This document shows, one piece after another, positions 44,344 to 54,690 of a DNA stretch of 64,000 nucleotides (its first letter is position 1; every line of letters starts with the position of its first letter). Source of the stretch: Ctena decussata. Lineage: Eukaryota > Mollusca > Bivalvia > Lucinida > Lucinidae. Position numbers and translations under genes: made by a program. The stretch lies in NCBI GenBank assembly GCA_963989385.1, contig OZ022500.1, positions 118,833,842 through 118,897,841 on the forward strand, written 5' to 3'. The notes below the pieces were generated by a model that saw only the letters and a program-made list of their open reading frames with translations, was not told the origin of the DNA and ran no database searches.

Positions 44344-45630
44344 GAAAGTAGGCTTGTCTTCTTGAAACATCTCATATGATTCTTGCTGAAGAGTATATAG
44401 TGTTAATGCCATATGTGTAATTTGTGCCAACATTGACTATCATTTGTCCTGAAATACTGGAATATATTAAAAATATAATGTGCTTTTATATGAGAATGGG
44501 TACAAAATATATAACTTAGACTAAACACTTTTGAAAATTTGCAGATTTAAATTTATCGTCTTTGAGGGTAAATGAATGGTCACTGCTTAGGTGATCAGTG
44601 AAGGTCCTTAGGAACTGGCATTATGATCAAGGATTGTCCGCAAAGATAAACATATATTTTCTCCAGAGAATACCATAGTTGTGTACCAAAATACATTTAT
44701 AAACTGAATATGGTGCTTTGTTATTGTTACTGCAATATTTTCATATTCATGGTTCAGGAGTGTTTTTCATTTTATGATATTCAGGAATTTTGTGTTGCTA
44801 AGAGACCTAGATATGTGGGAACTTTGGGAACAGTTTCCTTTCTGAATTATCACTTGTAGAGAAATACAATTTCTTGATATCATAGTAGAGAAATTTCTGG
44901 AGACCAAAATAGAGAAATACAGTATCTTGAGACCAAAATATTTTTAAAATATTTAGGTCTCCAGATACTGTTTTCCTTCATTGTCATTTGACACCAAAGT
45001 TTCAACTTATCTAGAGCTCTGAAATTTGCTGCTAGAATTCTGTAGAATTCAGTATTTAATGATGCCAATAAAAAAAGAAGTTTCATACTGTTTACTTTTG
45101 TCTATTCAGACCTGGAATTTATTAACCCCATCCTGTGTTAACTATTTCCTTTTCGATATCCACCAGAACTACCGGGAGATGAATTTCATAAAAGCGTTTC
45201 GCTTACCGTCAGATCCTGTACCATATTGTATATTGTACTGTTTTGTAACCATGTAGTGTGTAGTAAATAAAATATTGTTTAAACCAACTACCGGGAATGT
45301 TAGCGGAATGACAGACTGTATACAGACCCTGATCAGGCTACCCCTCTACATCTGATTTTGGCTCTATACTGTTCATTCATTTTTTTAGCTTCTGTTGTTG
45401 TCACCTTGGCATTGGCATCTATGTCCCCATCAGCATACATACAGGATGTTTTGGTTAAGTTTTAGTTTTGTTTTGTTTTATTGGCAAGGCCCTGTCAGGG
45501 GAGCTATCCTGTTCCCAGACAGGTCTTTTTACAGCATTTACAAAGAGAGCCAAATTGAGGCAGTTAGTACACAAGATCGTAGGTTTGCAGCACAAGACAT
45601 GGGTAACGCTAATAGCTCAGCTAAGGAGGA
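44344..45630. other. Intergenic DNA
   Basis: Holds a degenerate inverted repeat at about 44850-44980 (AGGTCTCCAGATACTG and partners). At 45164-45256 a short open segment after an AG is followed by AATAAA at about 45268; this could be a stray terminal exon, but nothing supports it further. Confidence 0.3.
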
Positions 45631-45634
45631 GTAA

Positions 45635-45852
45635 TAAGGTGCACGAGTACACAACCATGTTTCCACAAATTTTGTGACTTCCTGTTTGCTTCTCTAGTTG
45701 TCAAAACCATTCCAAATTTGGGTCTGCTCTTTCAGGAAAGAATTTGCTCCTAGAGGAGCAAATATTTTCCTTTAAGAGTTGATCCCTATTGGGTGGGGAG
45801 ACGAAAATGAAAACTACAGAGTTTCTTCCCCTGATAATGTATTCATGCCTAT
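45635..45852. repeat. Family B foldback
   Basis: TAAGGTGCACGAGTACAC left, AATGTATTCATGCC right. Central AATTTGCTCCTAGAGGAGCAAAT is nearly perfect. Confidence 0.85.
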
Positions 45853-45870
45853 AAAGCAAATTTATGGTGA

Positions 45871-46811
45871 AATAATTACATTGTATCACGCGCTTCAGAG
45901 TGACAGCTCATCTCACTAACTAGCACGTGAAATCTACAACATTCCATGTACTTGAATGGCTATTAAACATTTGAGTGACAGCTCGCTACGCCTACTTGCA
46001 CGCGAAATCTACAGCAGGAGGTGGAATTAACTGGTAGGCAGTGACAATGCGGCTGTTCCAAACTATTGCTAAATTCGGCCGGTAATGTTTTTTAAACAAT
46101 CTTTATATATGTATTTCTTAATTTTGTTTATCTTTTTATTGATCAAAAGCATCGTTTAATAATATAAATATAAGGAATGAATGTTATTTTTTAAACTTTT
46201 ACTGAAGTATAAACTACATCGGGTCACGAGCAAAGTTTACGTAAACCCCTTCGGGGTTCACTTACTTTGCTCGTGACCCGATGTAGTTTATACTTCAGTA
46301 AACGTTAAAAAAATAACATTCATTCCTTAATTAGATACCTTCAAGGGAAGTATTTAAGGAATGAATGTTATTTTTTCATCGTTTACTGAAGTATAAACTA
46401 CATCGGGTCACGAGCAAAGTAAGTGAACCCCGAAGGGGTTTACGTAAACTTTGCTCGTGACCCGATGTAGTTTATACTTCAGTAAACGTTTAAAAAATAA
46501 CATTCGTTCCTTATATTTATATTATTAAACGGTGCTTTTGATCAATACAAAGGTAAACAAAAATAAGATATGCATATATAAGAATTATTTTAAAAACACT
46601 GCCGGTCGAATTTGCAAAAGTTTGGAACAGCCGCATTGTCACTGCCTACCAGTAAATTCCACCTCCTGCTGTAGATTTCACGTGCAAGTAGGCGTAGCGA
46701 GCTGTCACTCAATGTTTACCAGCCATTCAAGTACATGGGATGTTGTAGATTTCACGTGCTAGTTAATGAGATGAGCTGTCACTTAAAAGCGCGTGACACA
46801 ATGTAATTATT
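45871..46811. mobile_element. 941-bp foldback element with a double inner palindrome
   Basis: AATAATTACATTGT opens and ACAATGTAATTATT closes the element. The ~440-bp arms pair along almost their full length (for example GTAGGCAGTGACAATGCGGC at about 46031 and its complement at about 46633). Each arm's inner part is itself a hairpin with stem ACTACATCGGGTCACGAGC: one at about 46198-46305, the other at about 46384-46490, and the two hairpins are reverse complements of each other. No coding capacity. Confidence 0.92.
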
Positions 46812-46974
46812 GAATTGTAAACAAAATTGACTCCCGCATCACTTAATTGGGTTAACAGAGAGCTCTGCACTGAAAATGTAAATATATAGCTTTGACCTGA
46901 GAGTATAAATTTTGCTTGTTTTCTTTAACCAGTCTCATAAAGGAAAGAAAAAACGTTCCCTTTCTTTCCTTTAA

Positions 46975-47203
46975 GCTGAATAGGTACACTTTCAGGGGAA
47001 GCAACTCTGCCAGATACAGTTTTGCTGTCCTTCTCAATGGAGGTCAAGTCAGGAAAGAATTTGCTCCCGTAGGAGCAAAGTCTTTAAGAGTAGACTCCCT
47101 TTCTGAAAGACTTTCTTCCTCCAAGAAAGCAAAAAGGAGGCCATGGAAGTTGTTCCCATCTGTTCAAGTGGTGGAAAAACATGGGAGAATACCCATTTAC
47201 CTT
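46975..47203. repeat. Family B foldback
   Basis: AAGCTGAATAGGTACACTTTC left, GAATACCCATTTACCTTAA right. Confidence 0.85.
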
Positions 47204-47559
47204 AACTGGTTCCTTTTTGTCCGCTCATTACAGATCATGATCATTTGTTAAAATGTAATATGTCATGGCAACAACTCCTTCGTCCTTTGGAATATTGTCG
47301 TGAAAATACACAGATGCATTCCATAATGAGATTGCATGTCTTGTATTACAAAAATAGTTCTTAGTTGTTTATTATCTGAACTATCTGCTCTTGCTGAAAT
47401 AGTCCCTGAACCCTTTGGAATTTTCATGAAAGCTTCAGATACCATATATTAATCTAATTGAACACCCTGGAGGCATTGCATTCTACAAAGTGGGGGCATT
47501 ATTAGGAGCCCAAAGAATAGTAAACGAGCCACTGCCAAAATACTTTTAATAGTGTTGAG

Positions 47560-47690
47560 GTGAATCTATATTCTTTCAAAGGAAGAATTTCTACTATTTT
47601 CCTTTTTGTTGCCTCCTTTTCCAGTAGGGGTCAGCTCTTGGTGGAAAGAATTTGCTCCTCCATTCATTCACCTTACAAGGTATTTGTGTG
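47560..47690. repeat. Family B fragment
   Basis: TGAGGTGAATCTATATTC and AAAGAATTTGCTCC, ending TTCATTCACCTTA; internally deleted. Confidence 0.65.
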
Positions 47691-48150
47691 ATTTAAACAT
47701 TTATCATATACTTTCACTAGTATTGCCCTTGATACTAGACATTTGGCCCAACCATTATAGCCCTGTCAGAAAGCGCTGTCCAGCCCTGTTGTCCAAAAGT
47801 CAGGTGTAGGGCCGAGATCACCTCACGTGTAGGGCGGGACAGAAATATCTCAGCCCTTGTATCGGCCCTCAATTTTGGCGCCAACGTCAAGTATTGTCGA
47901 CGACGTCATCAAAACAATTCAGCGAGCTAAAAGACGTCTGCCGCCATGTTTTATTGCCGCACGTCGACTGGCTGAAAGTGAACACGCAGAGGCTTCGTAG
48001 TTTGTTCTAAAACCAGAAAACCATTCTCGGTAAGTTTTATTTTGTAACCTGAGCCATTTACGATTAAAATATCAAACAATTTTGTTGTGTTTTCTTCATT
48101 TTGTGCTCATTTGTACTTCCAGCTGAAAGAGATATGGCGGCGCGGCTCAC

Positions 48151-48156
48151 CAACCA
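48151..48156 (+). repeat. Target-site duplication, left (CAACCA)
   Basis: CAACCA precedes the LINE fragment and recurs at 49631-49636 after it. Copy 2, the empty site, reads CATCCA at the same place. Confidence 0.75.
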
Positions 48157-49630
48157 GGTGCAGGGGTGGAGGCAGTAGAAGTGGGGTTGGGTGTTTTACC
48201 TTTGGAAATGCGTAGGGAGGAGTTATCTATAAGACAGGCAACCCGAATTATGATGAAAGACAACACTCAATTGATTAAAAATACTTGGGACAGTTGGCAA
48301 CAGGACGAGGAGAGAGAACTTAGAATATCACCTTTCGGAAAAATGAACATCCAGATAGCCGATATGACTTCGAACACAGATATCAACCTGCATAACTTGG
48401 AGAAAGAATTCACCTACTTACATTCATTACAACCAAGCAAGGAAAAACCAGACTACTGGAGAAATTTAGGATCATCCAAATCTAGAACTGCAGAGCAAGA
48501 AGTTCTCTCTAGACAGATTATCTCTGATGCCATCCAGAACTGTGGGGAGGATACAACAATTTGCTTCACAGATGGCTCATGCTTGGGGAACCCAGGTCCC
48601 TGTGGAGCGGGATCTTGTATTTTCTTTCCTGGTTCTTCGGATCCTGTTCGACTGAAAAAACCTGTAAGTAAGCATGGTTCAATTTTGCTAGGGGAACTCG
48701 TCGCAATTCAGATGACTATCAACTTCATACAGAATAGTATTAAGAATAAATCAGACAATTTCACATCTAAAATCCAGATTTTCTCAGACAGTCAGTCGGC
48801 TGTTGGGCTCCTTAGTCTAGGCTGGGAAACAAAGAACTACAAATCAACTATCCAGGAGATAATTAGAGATATGAAAAACCTGCACCAAGAAGGAATACCT
48901 GTAGAGTTAGAATGGACTCCAGGACATTCTAGTATCAGAGGGAATGAGATCGCTGATGGTCTGGCTAAGGAGGGAGCTAAAGAAGCAGAGGAGCTTGAAG
49001 ACATTTGCTCTGTCACAACTCTTGAGGATGTCAAGACAGCAGCCAAAAGGTCAGTTAAATTGAAGTGGCAAGACAGATGGAATAAGTCAGAAAGAGGAAG
49101 GACCTTATACCAGTTTCGCCCTACAGTTGACTTTAAGCTTAAAGCCCAGCTAAACTCCTTCACCAGTGAGAGTAGAATCTCCCAACTTAGAACAGGTTAT
49201 GTTCCCCTGAATCAGTATTTACATAAATGTGGTTTGAAGGACAGTAATAATTGTGTGGGTTGTGGAGAAATTGAATCTGTTCATCATTTCTTGATTTCAT
49301 GCCCAAAATATGAAAATTTAAGAGAAAGCTTGAGAAGAAAGTTGTTTCTGACGGCAGGGATAATGAGTTTAGACCTTGAACTGTTTCTAAATGCTAAACC
49401 GGAAGACGAATACAAAGAATACAGGAACATCATTTTGGAAGAGCTTGAGAAATTCATCACAGAATCAAATCGCTTTTCTTCCCCATTTAATGAAATTTCC
49501 AATTAATTCGAACCTCGCACCGCACCTCGTACGAAACTAATATACCTGTGAGCTTATGTACCGGCGGGCAATACTAAGAAGATATACCAGAGCGGTTCTA
49601 CAGCCTAGTGGCTTTGATAAAGACTAAAGA
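48157..49630 (+). pseudogene. 5'-truncated LINE fragment with intact RNase H and zinc-knuckle ORF
   Basis: An open frame of 446 codons (48166-49506) with no proper start: it opens at the insertion junction. Residues 11-28 (LPLEMRREELSIRQATRI) are the post-RT segment of I-group LINEs. RNase H type I spans about 132-275, with catalytic D136 (CFTDGS), E177 (LGELVA), D208 (FSDSQSA) and D264 (NEIADGLA), plus TPGHSS before the last. A C-terminal CCHC-like motif (CVGCGE...HHFLISC) follows at about 367-384. The 3' UTR ends TTTGATAAAGACTAAAGA. AP-endonuclease and RT are missing, so this is a truncated insertion. The RNase H frame is undamaged, suggesting a young insertion. I-like or related clade by architecture; exact clade uncertain. 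Confidence 0.85.
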
Positions 49631-49636
49631 CAACCA
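49631..49636 (+). repeat. Target-site duplication, right (CAACCA)
   Basis: Second copy of the 6-bp duplication flanking the LINE fragment. Confidence 0.75.
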
Positions 49637-49762
49637 TGATCTACCGACTTGGTCATCTTAATGTAATTTCATACAATAAAAAAAGAGAAAAAAAAAACAC
49701 ACACACATTTTATTGGAACAAAAAATATTGTAATGTCTCTTACAGAAGTTTAATTTCTATAA

Positions 49763-49939
49763 GAAAGTATATGATAAAAAGATCATCACACGGTTGTTTT
49801 GATCCCATCCCTGATCTCAGCCCTCGGACCGTATCAGCCCTCGCCCTTCGGGCTCGGGCCGATACGGTCAACTCGGGCTGAGATCAGGGCTGGGATCAAA
49901 ACAACCGTGTAATAATCTCTATTTTTATCATATACTTTC
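49763..49939. repeat. Large palindrome at the junction of the two tandem units
   Basis: GAAAGTATATGATAAA...ACACGGTTGTTTTGATCCC pairs with GGGATCAAAACAACCGTGT...TTTATCATATACTTTC. The centre is CCCTCGCCCTTCGGGCTCGGG. GC-rich core in AT-rich arms. The outer right arm is also the start of copy 2. Confidence 0.9.
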
Positions 49940-50215
49940 ACTAGTATTGCCCTTGATACTAGATATTTGGCCCAACCATTATAGCCCTGTCAGAAAGCGC
50001 TGTCCAGCCCTGTTGTCCAAAGTCAGGTGTAGGGCCGAGATCACCTCACGTGTAGGGCGGGACAGAAATATCTCAGCCCTTGTATCGGCCCTCAATTTTG
50101 GCGCTAACGTCAAGTATTGTCGCTGACGTCATCAAAACAATTCAGCGAGCCATGTTTATTGCCGCACGTCGACTGGCTGAAAGTGGACACGCAGAGACTT
50201 CGTAGTTTGTTCTTA

Positions 50216-51884
50216 AAGGGAAATCGCCTCAATGTTCGTGCGCATACATTTTGACGCAGCGTCATTGTTTCCTGCTACGGTTATCATGACGTCGTTTGCC
50301 GTAACGCTAAAACGTTTACGTCACTTTCGAAGACAACATGGGCTCTTTGTTGAAACAAACGTATAAGTGTTTTGCGACAGAAAAATGGTAAATATATTAA
50401 ACTGGACAAAAGAAAAAATACGACAAAAATGGGGCTGAAGAATTTTATACGGAAAAGAGAGCGCCAATTTTTTTTTTGCGGGTAGTGTGTAATTTTTTAG
50501 GAATTAAATGTCAGGTAAGGAGAGGATGTGAAAACTGCAAGCGCAATTTGAATCTCGTAATTACTTAATGTAAGTATAAATATAAAAAAAGGACTTGGTA
50601 GCGTTTGCTTGAGTCATGAAATACCCATGCAAACAGTGAAAGCGGAGATCAGACTGAGCAAATGCGCAGGCTGATCTTAGCTTTTATTGTTAGCTCATGT
50701 CGTTGCGGTAATTATGTTTCGTCTTTTTCTTTTCTTTTTGAATAGTTGCTTCTAAGATTTAACGCAAGTGACATAAGACGATCAGCCATATTGTTCTCGT
50801 AAGATACAAATTTTACAACGGCTAGGCAGCGACACTCTTATTTTTCACTAATCGCCCTAGACTTTCCATAGGATTCATAAATTGTCGATACGAACAGGGA
50901 AATATTATCAAAATGCATATCCTCCAAAATTGGTCTCATCATTAAATGATAAATTGAAATCATGCACCACGGACAAAGCTTTGCCGTGAAAATACATGAC
51001 GGGCAGTGGCCGGGTCCAACAAGTTGAATGTTCGCACATAAACTTGTTCATCAGATATAAATGTGATATAATCTGGACCAAGAGAAAAGTTCGAAATTCT
51101 ATGAGAAGAGAAATAACAATGAACATGCTGCCTAGTTTCAGTCCTTGGAATTTCTTTCATTAATCTTTTGTCTGCATACGAGAAAATTTTGAAGGCGACA
51201 ATTTCATATAGACTATATGTTCAAGACATAAGAGCATTGCTGAAATTGAATAGGGAATTATATTGCATTGCTATAAAAAGCATCGAAAGGTAAGAGCGCT
51301 ATCCATATGGCCGTTGATGGCGCCAAATAGAAAGCGACGTCAACGCATAAAACCTTGACGTCAACGCGCTTATATGAAAACCGCACGAAACAAAAGTGGT
51401 TTTCCTTCCATAACTCAAATATTTGGTCGATGACCTATGTTTTTTATTTGCTTATTTGCACGAGGTGGATCATTCCTTTACTATATCAAAAGTATATAAA
51501 AATTTCAATGGTGGAACTTTTTATATTGAAGAAATTCCACGTTTTTTTCCAATAATGGAAAATGGCGGGAAATTAAAAACTGAAAATAACCTATATAGTG
51601 AGACATACGACGATGACAATTTTGATAGGCAAACAAAGAGACAAGAAAGAGGAGTTGATTAATCTTTATTTCGAAACGATCGGTCATCTATTTTCTCGGA
51701 TAAAGTGTTCGTAATAGACATAGTCATGTTTTAAACAGGCACATAGGTGGCGCTGCGTTATCTCAAAAAGTAGTACGGTGACCCCATTTTTTTATTTCAT
51801 TTTTTCACTTAGCATATGATATTCTACCACTGTGTGAAGTTTCAACAAAATTTCAATGGCAGTTTTTATAGGGCGATTTCCCTT
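50216..51884. mobile_element. 1669-bp non-autonomous element with AAGGGAAATCGCC ends
   Basis: AAGGGAAATCGCC at 50216-50228 and GGCGATTTCCCTT at 51872-51884 are perfect inverted repeats flanked by TA on both sides (50214-50215, 51885-51886). Copy 1 of the host unit lacks the insert, giving an empty site. No transposase recognised. Overlapping short frames occur on both strands; a minus-strand frame (50960-51160) reads ISNFSLGPDYITFISDEQVY and looks more protein-like than the rest, without an identifiable family. Confidence 0.8.
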
Positions 51885-52153
51885 TAAACCAGAAAACCAT
51901 TCTCGGTAAGTTTTATTTTGTAATCTGAGCCATTTACGATTAAAATACCAAACAACTGTTATTTGTTTTCTTCATTTTGTGCTCAGTTGTACTTCCAGCC
52001 GAAAGAAAAATGGCGGCCCGGCTCACCATCCATGATCTTCTGACTCGACCATCTTCATGTTATTTCATCCAATAAAAAGAAGAAAAAAAAACAGACAAAT
52101 TTTATTGGAACAAAAATATTGCAGTATTTCTTACAGAAGTTCAATTTCTATAA

Positions 52154-52303
52154 GAAAGTATATGATAAAAAGATCATCACACGGTTGTTTTGATCCCATC
52201 CCTGATCTCAGCCCTCGGACCGTATCAGCCCTCGCCCTTCGGGCTCGGGCCGATACGGTCAACTCGGGCTGAGATCAGGGCTGGGATCAAAACAACCGTG
52301 CAA
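52154..52303. repeat. Palindrome at the end of copy 2
   Basis: Same GC-rich palindrome as 49763-49939, with the right outer arm replaced by AATAATCTCTATATATAGC. Confidence 0.88.
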
Positions 52304-52319
52304 TAATCTCTATATATAG

Positions 52320-54690
52320 CTATATGTAGAATAATAGCTGCACTTTCTTATCACTCAAATAGTTGACAGTTATGAAATACCTTATGTGAAGTACTTATAC
52401 CTGGGATATTGTGATTTTGGCAAGTCAATCTAACATTAAATTTCGAAAAGGCACAGTGGTGTTTATTAGAGCAGGGGCATTTATTAGGATTAATATGGTA
52501 TTCACATATGATCTCATCTTAATGAGCCTAAAGGGATTGGCCATTAACTAAAGTGTTATTTCCCTTGGAAAGATTTCATGCCTAACTCATTAAACATTTT
52601 CATAAGAGCTTCACAGACACGCTAATCTTAATGAGTAGATGTCGTTTTTAAAAAAGACAACTCTGTGTCTTTTAATCAATGAGTTATCTGACCTCCATAA
52701 AATTACATGTCTTGACTATAACTCCTTAATTTGTTGACACATAATAAATAGATGAGTGATAAATGCTGCCAAAGTTTGTGTCCTAACCCTTTGGAGCAGG
52801 TTTAAAAAGTTCAAAGATGCACTCATCTAAATGAGTTAACTGATCTCTTTACTGGTAAGTTATTTGCCCTTGACAAAATTTCATGTCATGGTAATAGTTC
52901 ATTAGCTCAGTGGAATATTTATGAACTCAACAAATGCTTGTGTCTTTCATTATACGTATTAGAAAGGCATCTCTTGACTGATGATTCATATGCTCTACTC
53001 CTGACCCATTGTATATTTTAATGAAATACACGTAGACCAGGTCTAGCAGTGAATTAAATGTTAGAAGCCTATAAGAGGTCAGCTGAAATATCACGAGCCC
53101 GTGAATAGTTACTCACCAAGTCACTGCTAGAGCTTAACTATTTCGATTTTAACACTCTAAAATGCCGAAAAAGTATTATTTTCCTTCAAATTCTCCCAAC
53201 CTTTCTGCGCTTGCATGATCCCAATATTCTTTACTGTAACACAGACAACTAAGTTTTTCTGACGATTTTATAGTAAATAAAGAGCAGTGAACTGTATAAT
53301 GTCAAGGATGCAGTTTGAAAATCTGTGTTGATTAAAATATTAGGTTCAGAAATGTGTGTAAATGTATTGATGTTTATGCAAATAAAATAAAGTTGAAACT
53401 AAATGTTAAGGAGTGCCAACAAAAAAAAAATACCAAAATTGTCAGTAATTGCAAATGACATCAGCAATTAGACTCACACGCTCCAAAACTGTGAATTGTT
53501 GCAGAATAAAACACGAAAATATTCTATTGTCTATAAAGGTGCACTGTATTTGGTGGCTGGCCCTCACTGCCCGTATGGTGGGACACCTAGCGCCTGCAGA
53601 CGTTCTCATCTTAATGAGTCACGGCTCTTAGGCTCTTATATTTATGAGTTATTTTCCGTTCAAAAATGTTAATTATCAGCCTATCATAGTCTTGATATTA
53701 TTGAAATACTGTTGACAGAGACAGGCAAATAATCCATTCCAAGTAAGGACCAAAGTAAGCTCAAACCTTATAGTTTCATTCCTAACCAGTACAAATGCGA
53801 AATAATGTCCAAGAAGTACAAATGCGCTTCAAGGATATCTATAATCCAGTCGATTCAGATTCCGCAAACTCTCGCACGGTATCTCGTGCTGCCTTGCGGT
53901 ATTTAGTCTAACCTAGGTGTTGTAATTTATACTCACGACCTTCACCCTTTTACATTAACGCAGGCACTGCTATTATTTACAAAAGAAATAAATCTTTTCT
54001 CTAAATGCAATCAAAGTATCTTAGGCAAAAAAGTAACAGCTTTATGAACGAAAAGATGACTGCTACATCAGGTATTTGTTTTACTTACAAGACTGTCATG
54101 TTTGGTTTATGATCAGCGGATTAAGGCAGCAGATGCCACAATGTAGAACAAGCACTAGCTTTCTAAAATATGTTACTTCATCATCAACTGTCCTGTCAGA
54201 GACCAATGGGTCAGTCAAATCTAGATTTCACAAGACCCAGAATTGTATAAATTTTAAAGTGTTCTGTATCATTTCAGTCCCTTTACTTTTGGCAGGTCAT
54301 TAATTTAAATTTGTACCTTGGGGTCAAGTGAAGTTAGGAATTGTAATGTAATGTGCTTTTGTTATTCTGTCCATGGATAGTTTTGCCTTCTAAACCCCTA
54401 AAGAAGTATTAATCTGACCAAAAGACAGTATGCGAAAAGAAGCATGGCTGGTAAATTATCCAGGCTGTCAACTTTTAATGCACTTACGAATATAATGCGA
54501 CGTCTTATTAGATAACGTCAAAAATACGCGACAGTATATTCTGCGATAAACTGTTGCAAGCCCGATGTCATTATTAAGTAAACTCGCTTCTCTTTGGCTG
54601 ATGTTTGGTTTTACATTGCTGACAGCGCTTGAAACGGGTGCAAACTAAAACATTATGAAAGTTGAAATGTAGGAAAGTGCATTAGAATGG
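52320..54690. other. Intergenic DNA, nothing recognised
   Basis: AT-rich sequence with several 'CTTAATGAGT' motifs between 52.5 and 53.7 kb that may be remnants of an old repeat. No exon or RNA gene identified. Confidence 0.4.

Larger units (their letters stand above)
47700..49919 (+). mobile_element. Copy 1 of a tandem ~0.75-kb unit, carrying a LINE insertion
   Basis: Starts TTTATCATATACTTTCACTA, continues with CpG-rich sequence, an intron-like segment (CTCG|gtaagtt ... acttccag|C) at about 48029-48122, and ATGGCGGCGCGGCTCACC at 48134. After the inserted LINE fragment (48157-49630) the unit resumes CATGATCT and ends in a large palindrome whose outer part is GAAAGTATATGATAAA, the reverse of the unit start. 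It matches copy 2 through these parts. Element class unknown. Confidence 0.75.
49924..52310 (+). mobile_element. Copy 2 of the tandem unit, carrying a 1.67-kb TA-flanked insertion
   Basis: Repeats copy 1 from TTTATCATATACTTTCACTA through GTAGTTTGTTCT, is interrupted at 50216-51884, and resumes with AACCAGAAAACCATTCTCGG, the same intron-like segment, and ATGGCGGCCCGG at 52010. Here no LINE interrupts: the ATG frame runs 21 codons to a TAA that overlaps AATAAAA at about 52072. Ends in the same GC-rich palindrome (52154-52303), without the outer right arm. Confidence 0.75.

Noticed and set aside
45026..45256. Short open segment followed by AATAAA, resembling a terminal exon
   Set aside because: No upstream exons, no family resemblance, and FNIP already has its own stop and conserved C-terminus at 36999.
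47700..49919. Pair of tandem units read as LTRs of a retrotransposon
   Set aside because: The units abut without an internal gag-pol region, do not show TG...CA ends, and the only pol-like sequence is an inserted LINE fragment with its own target duplication.
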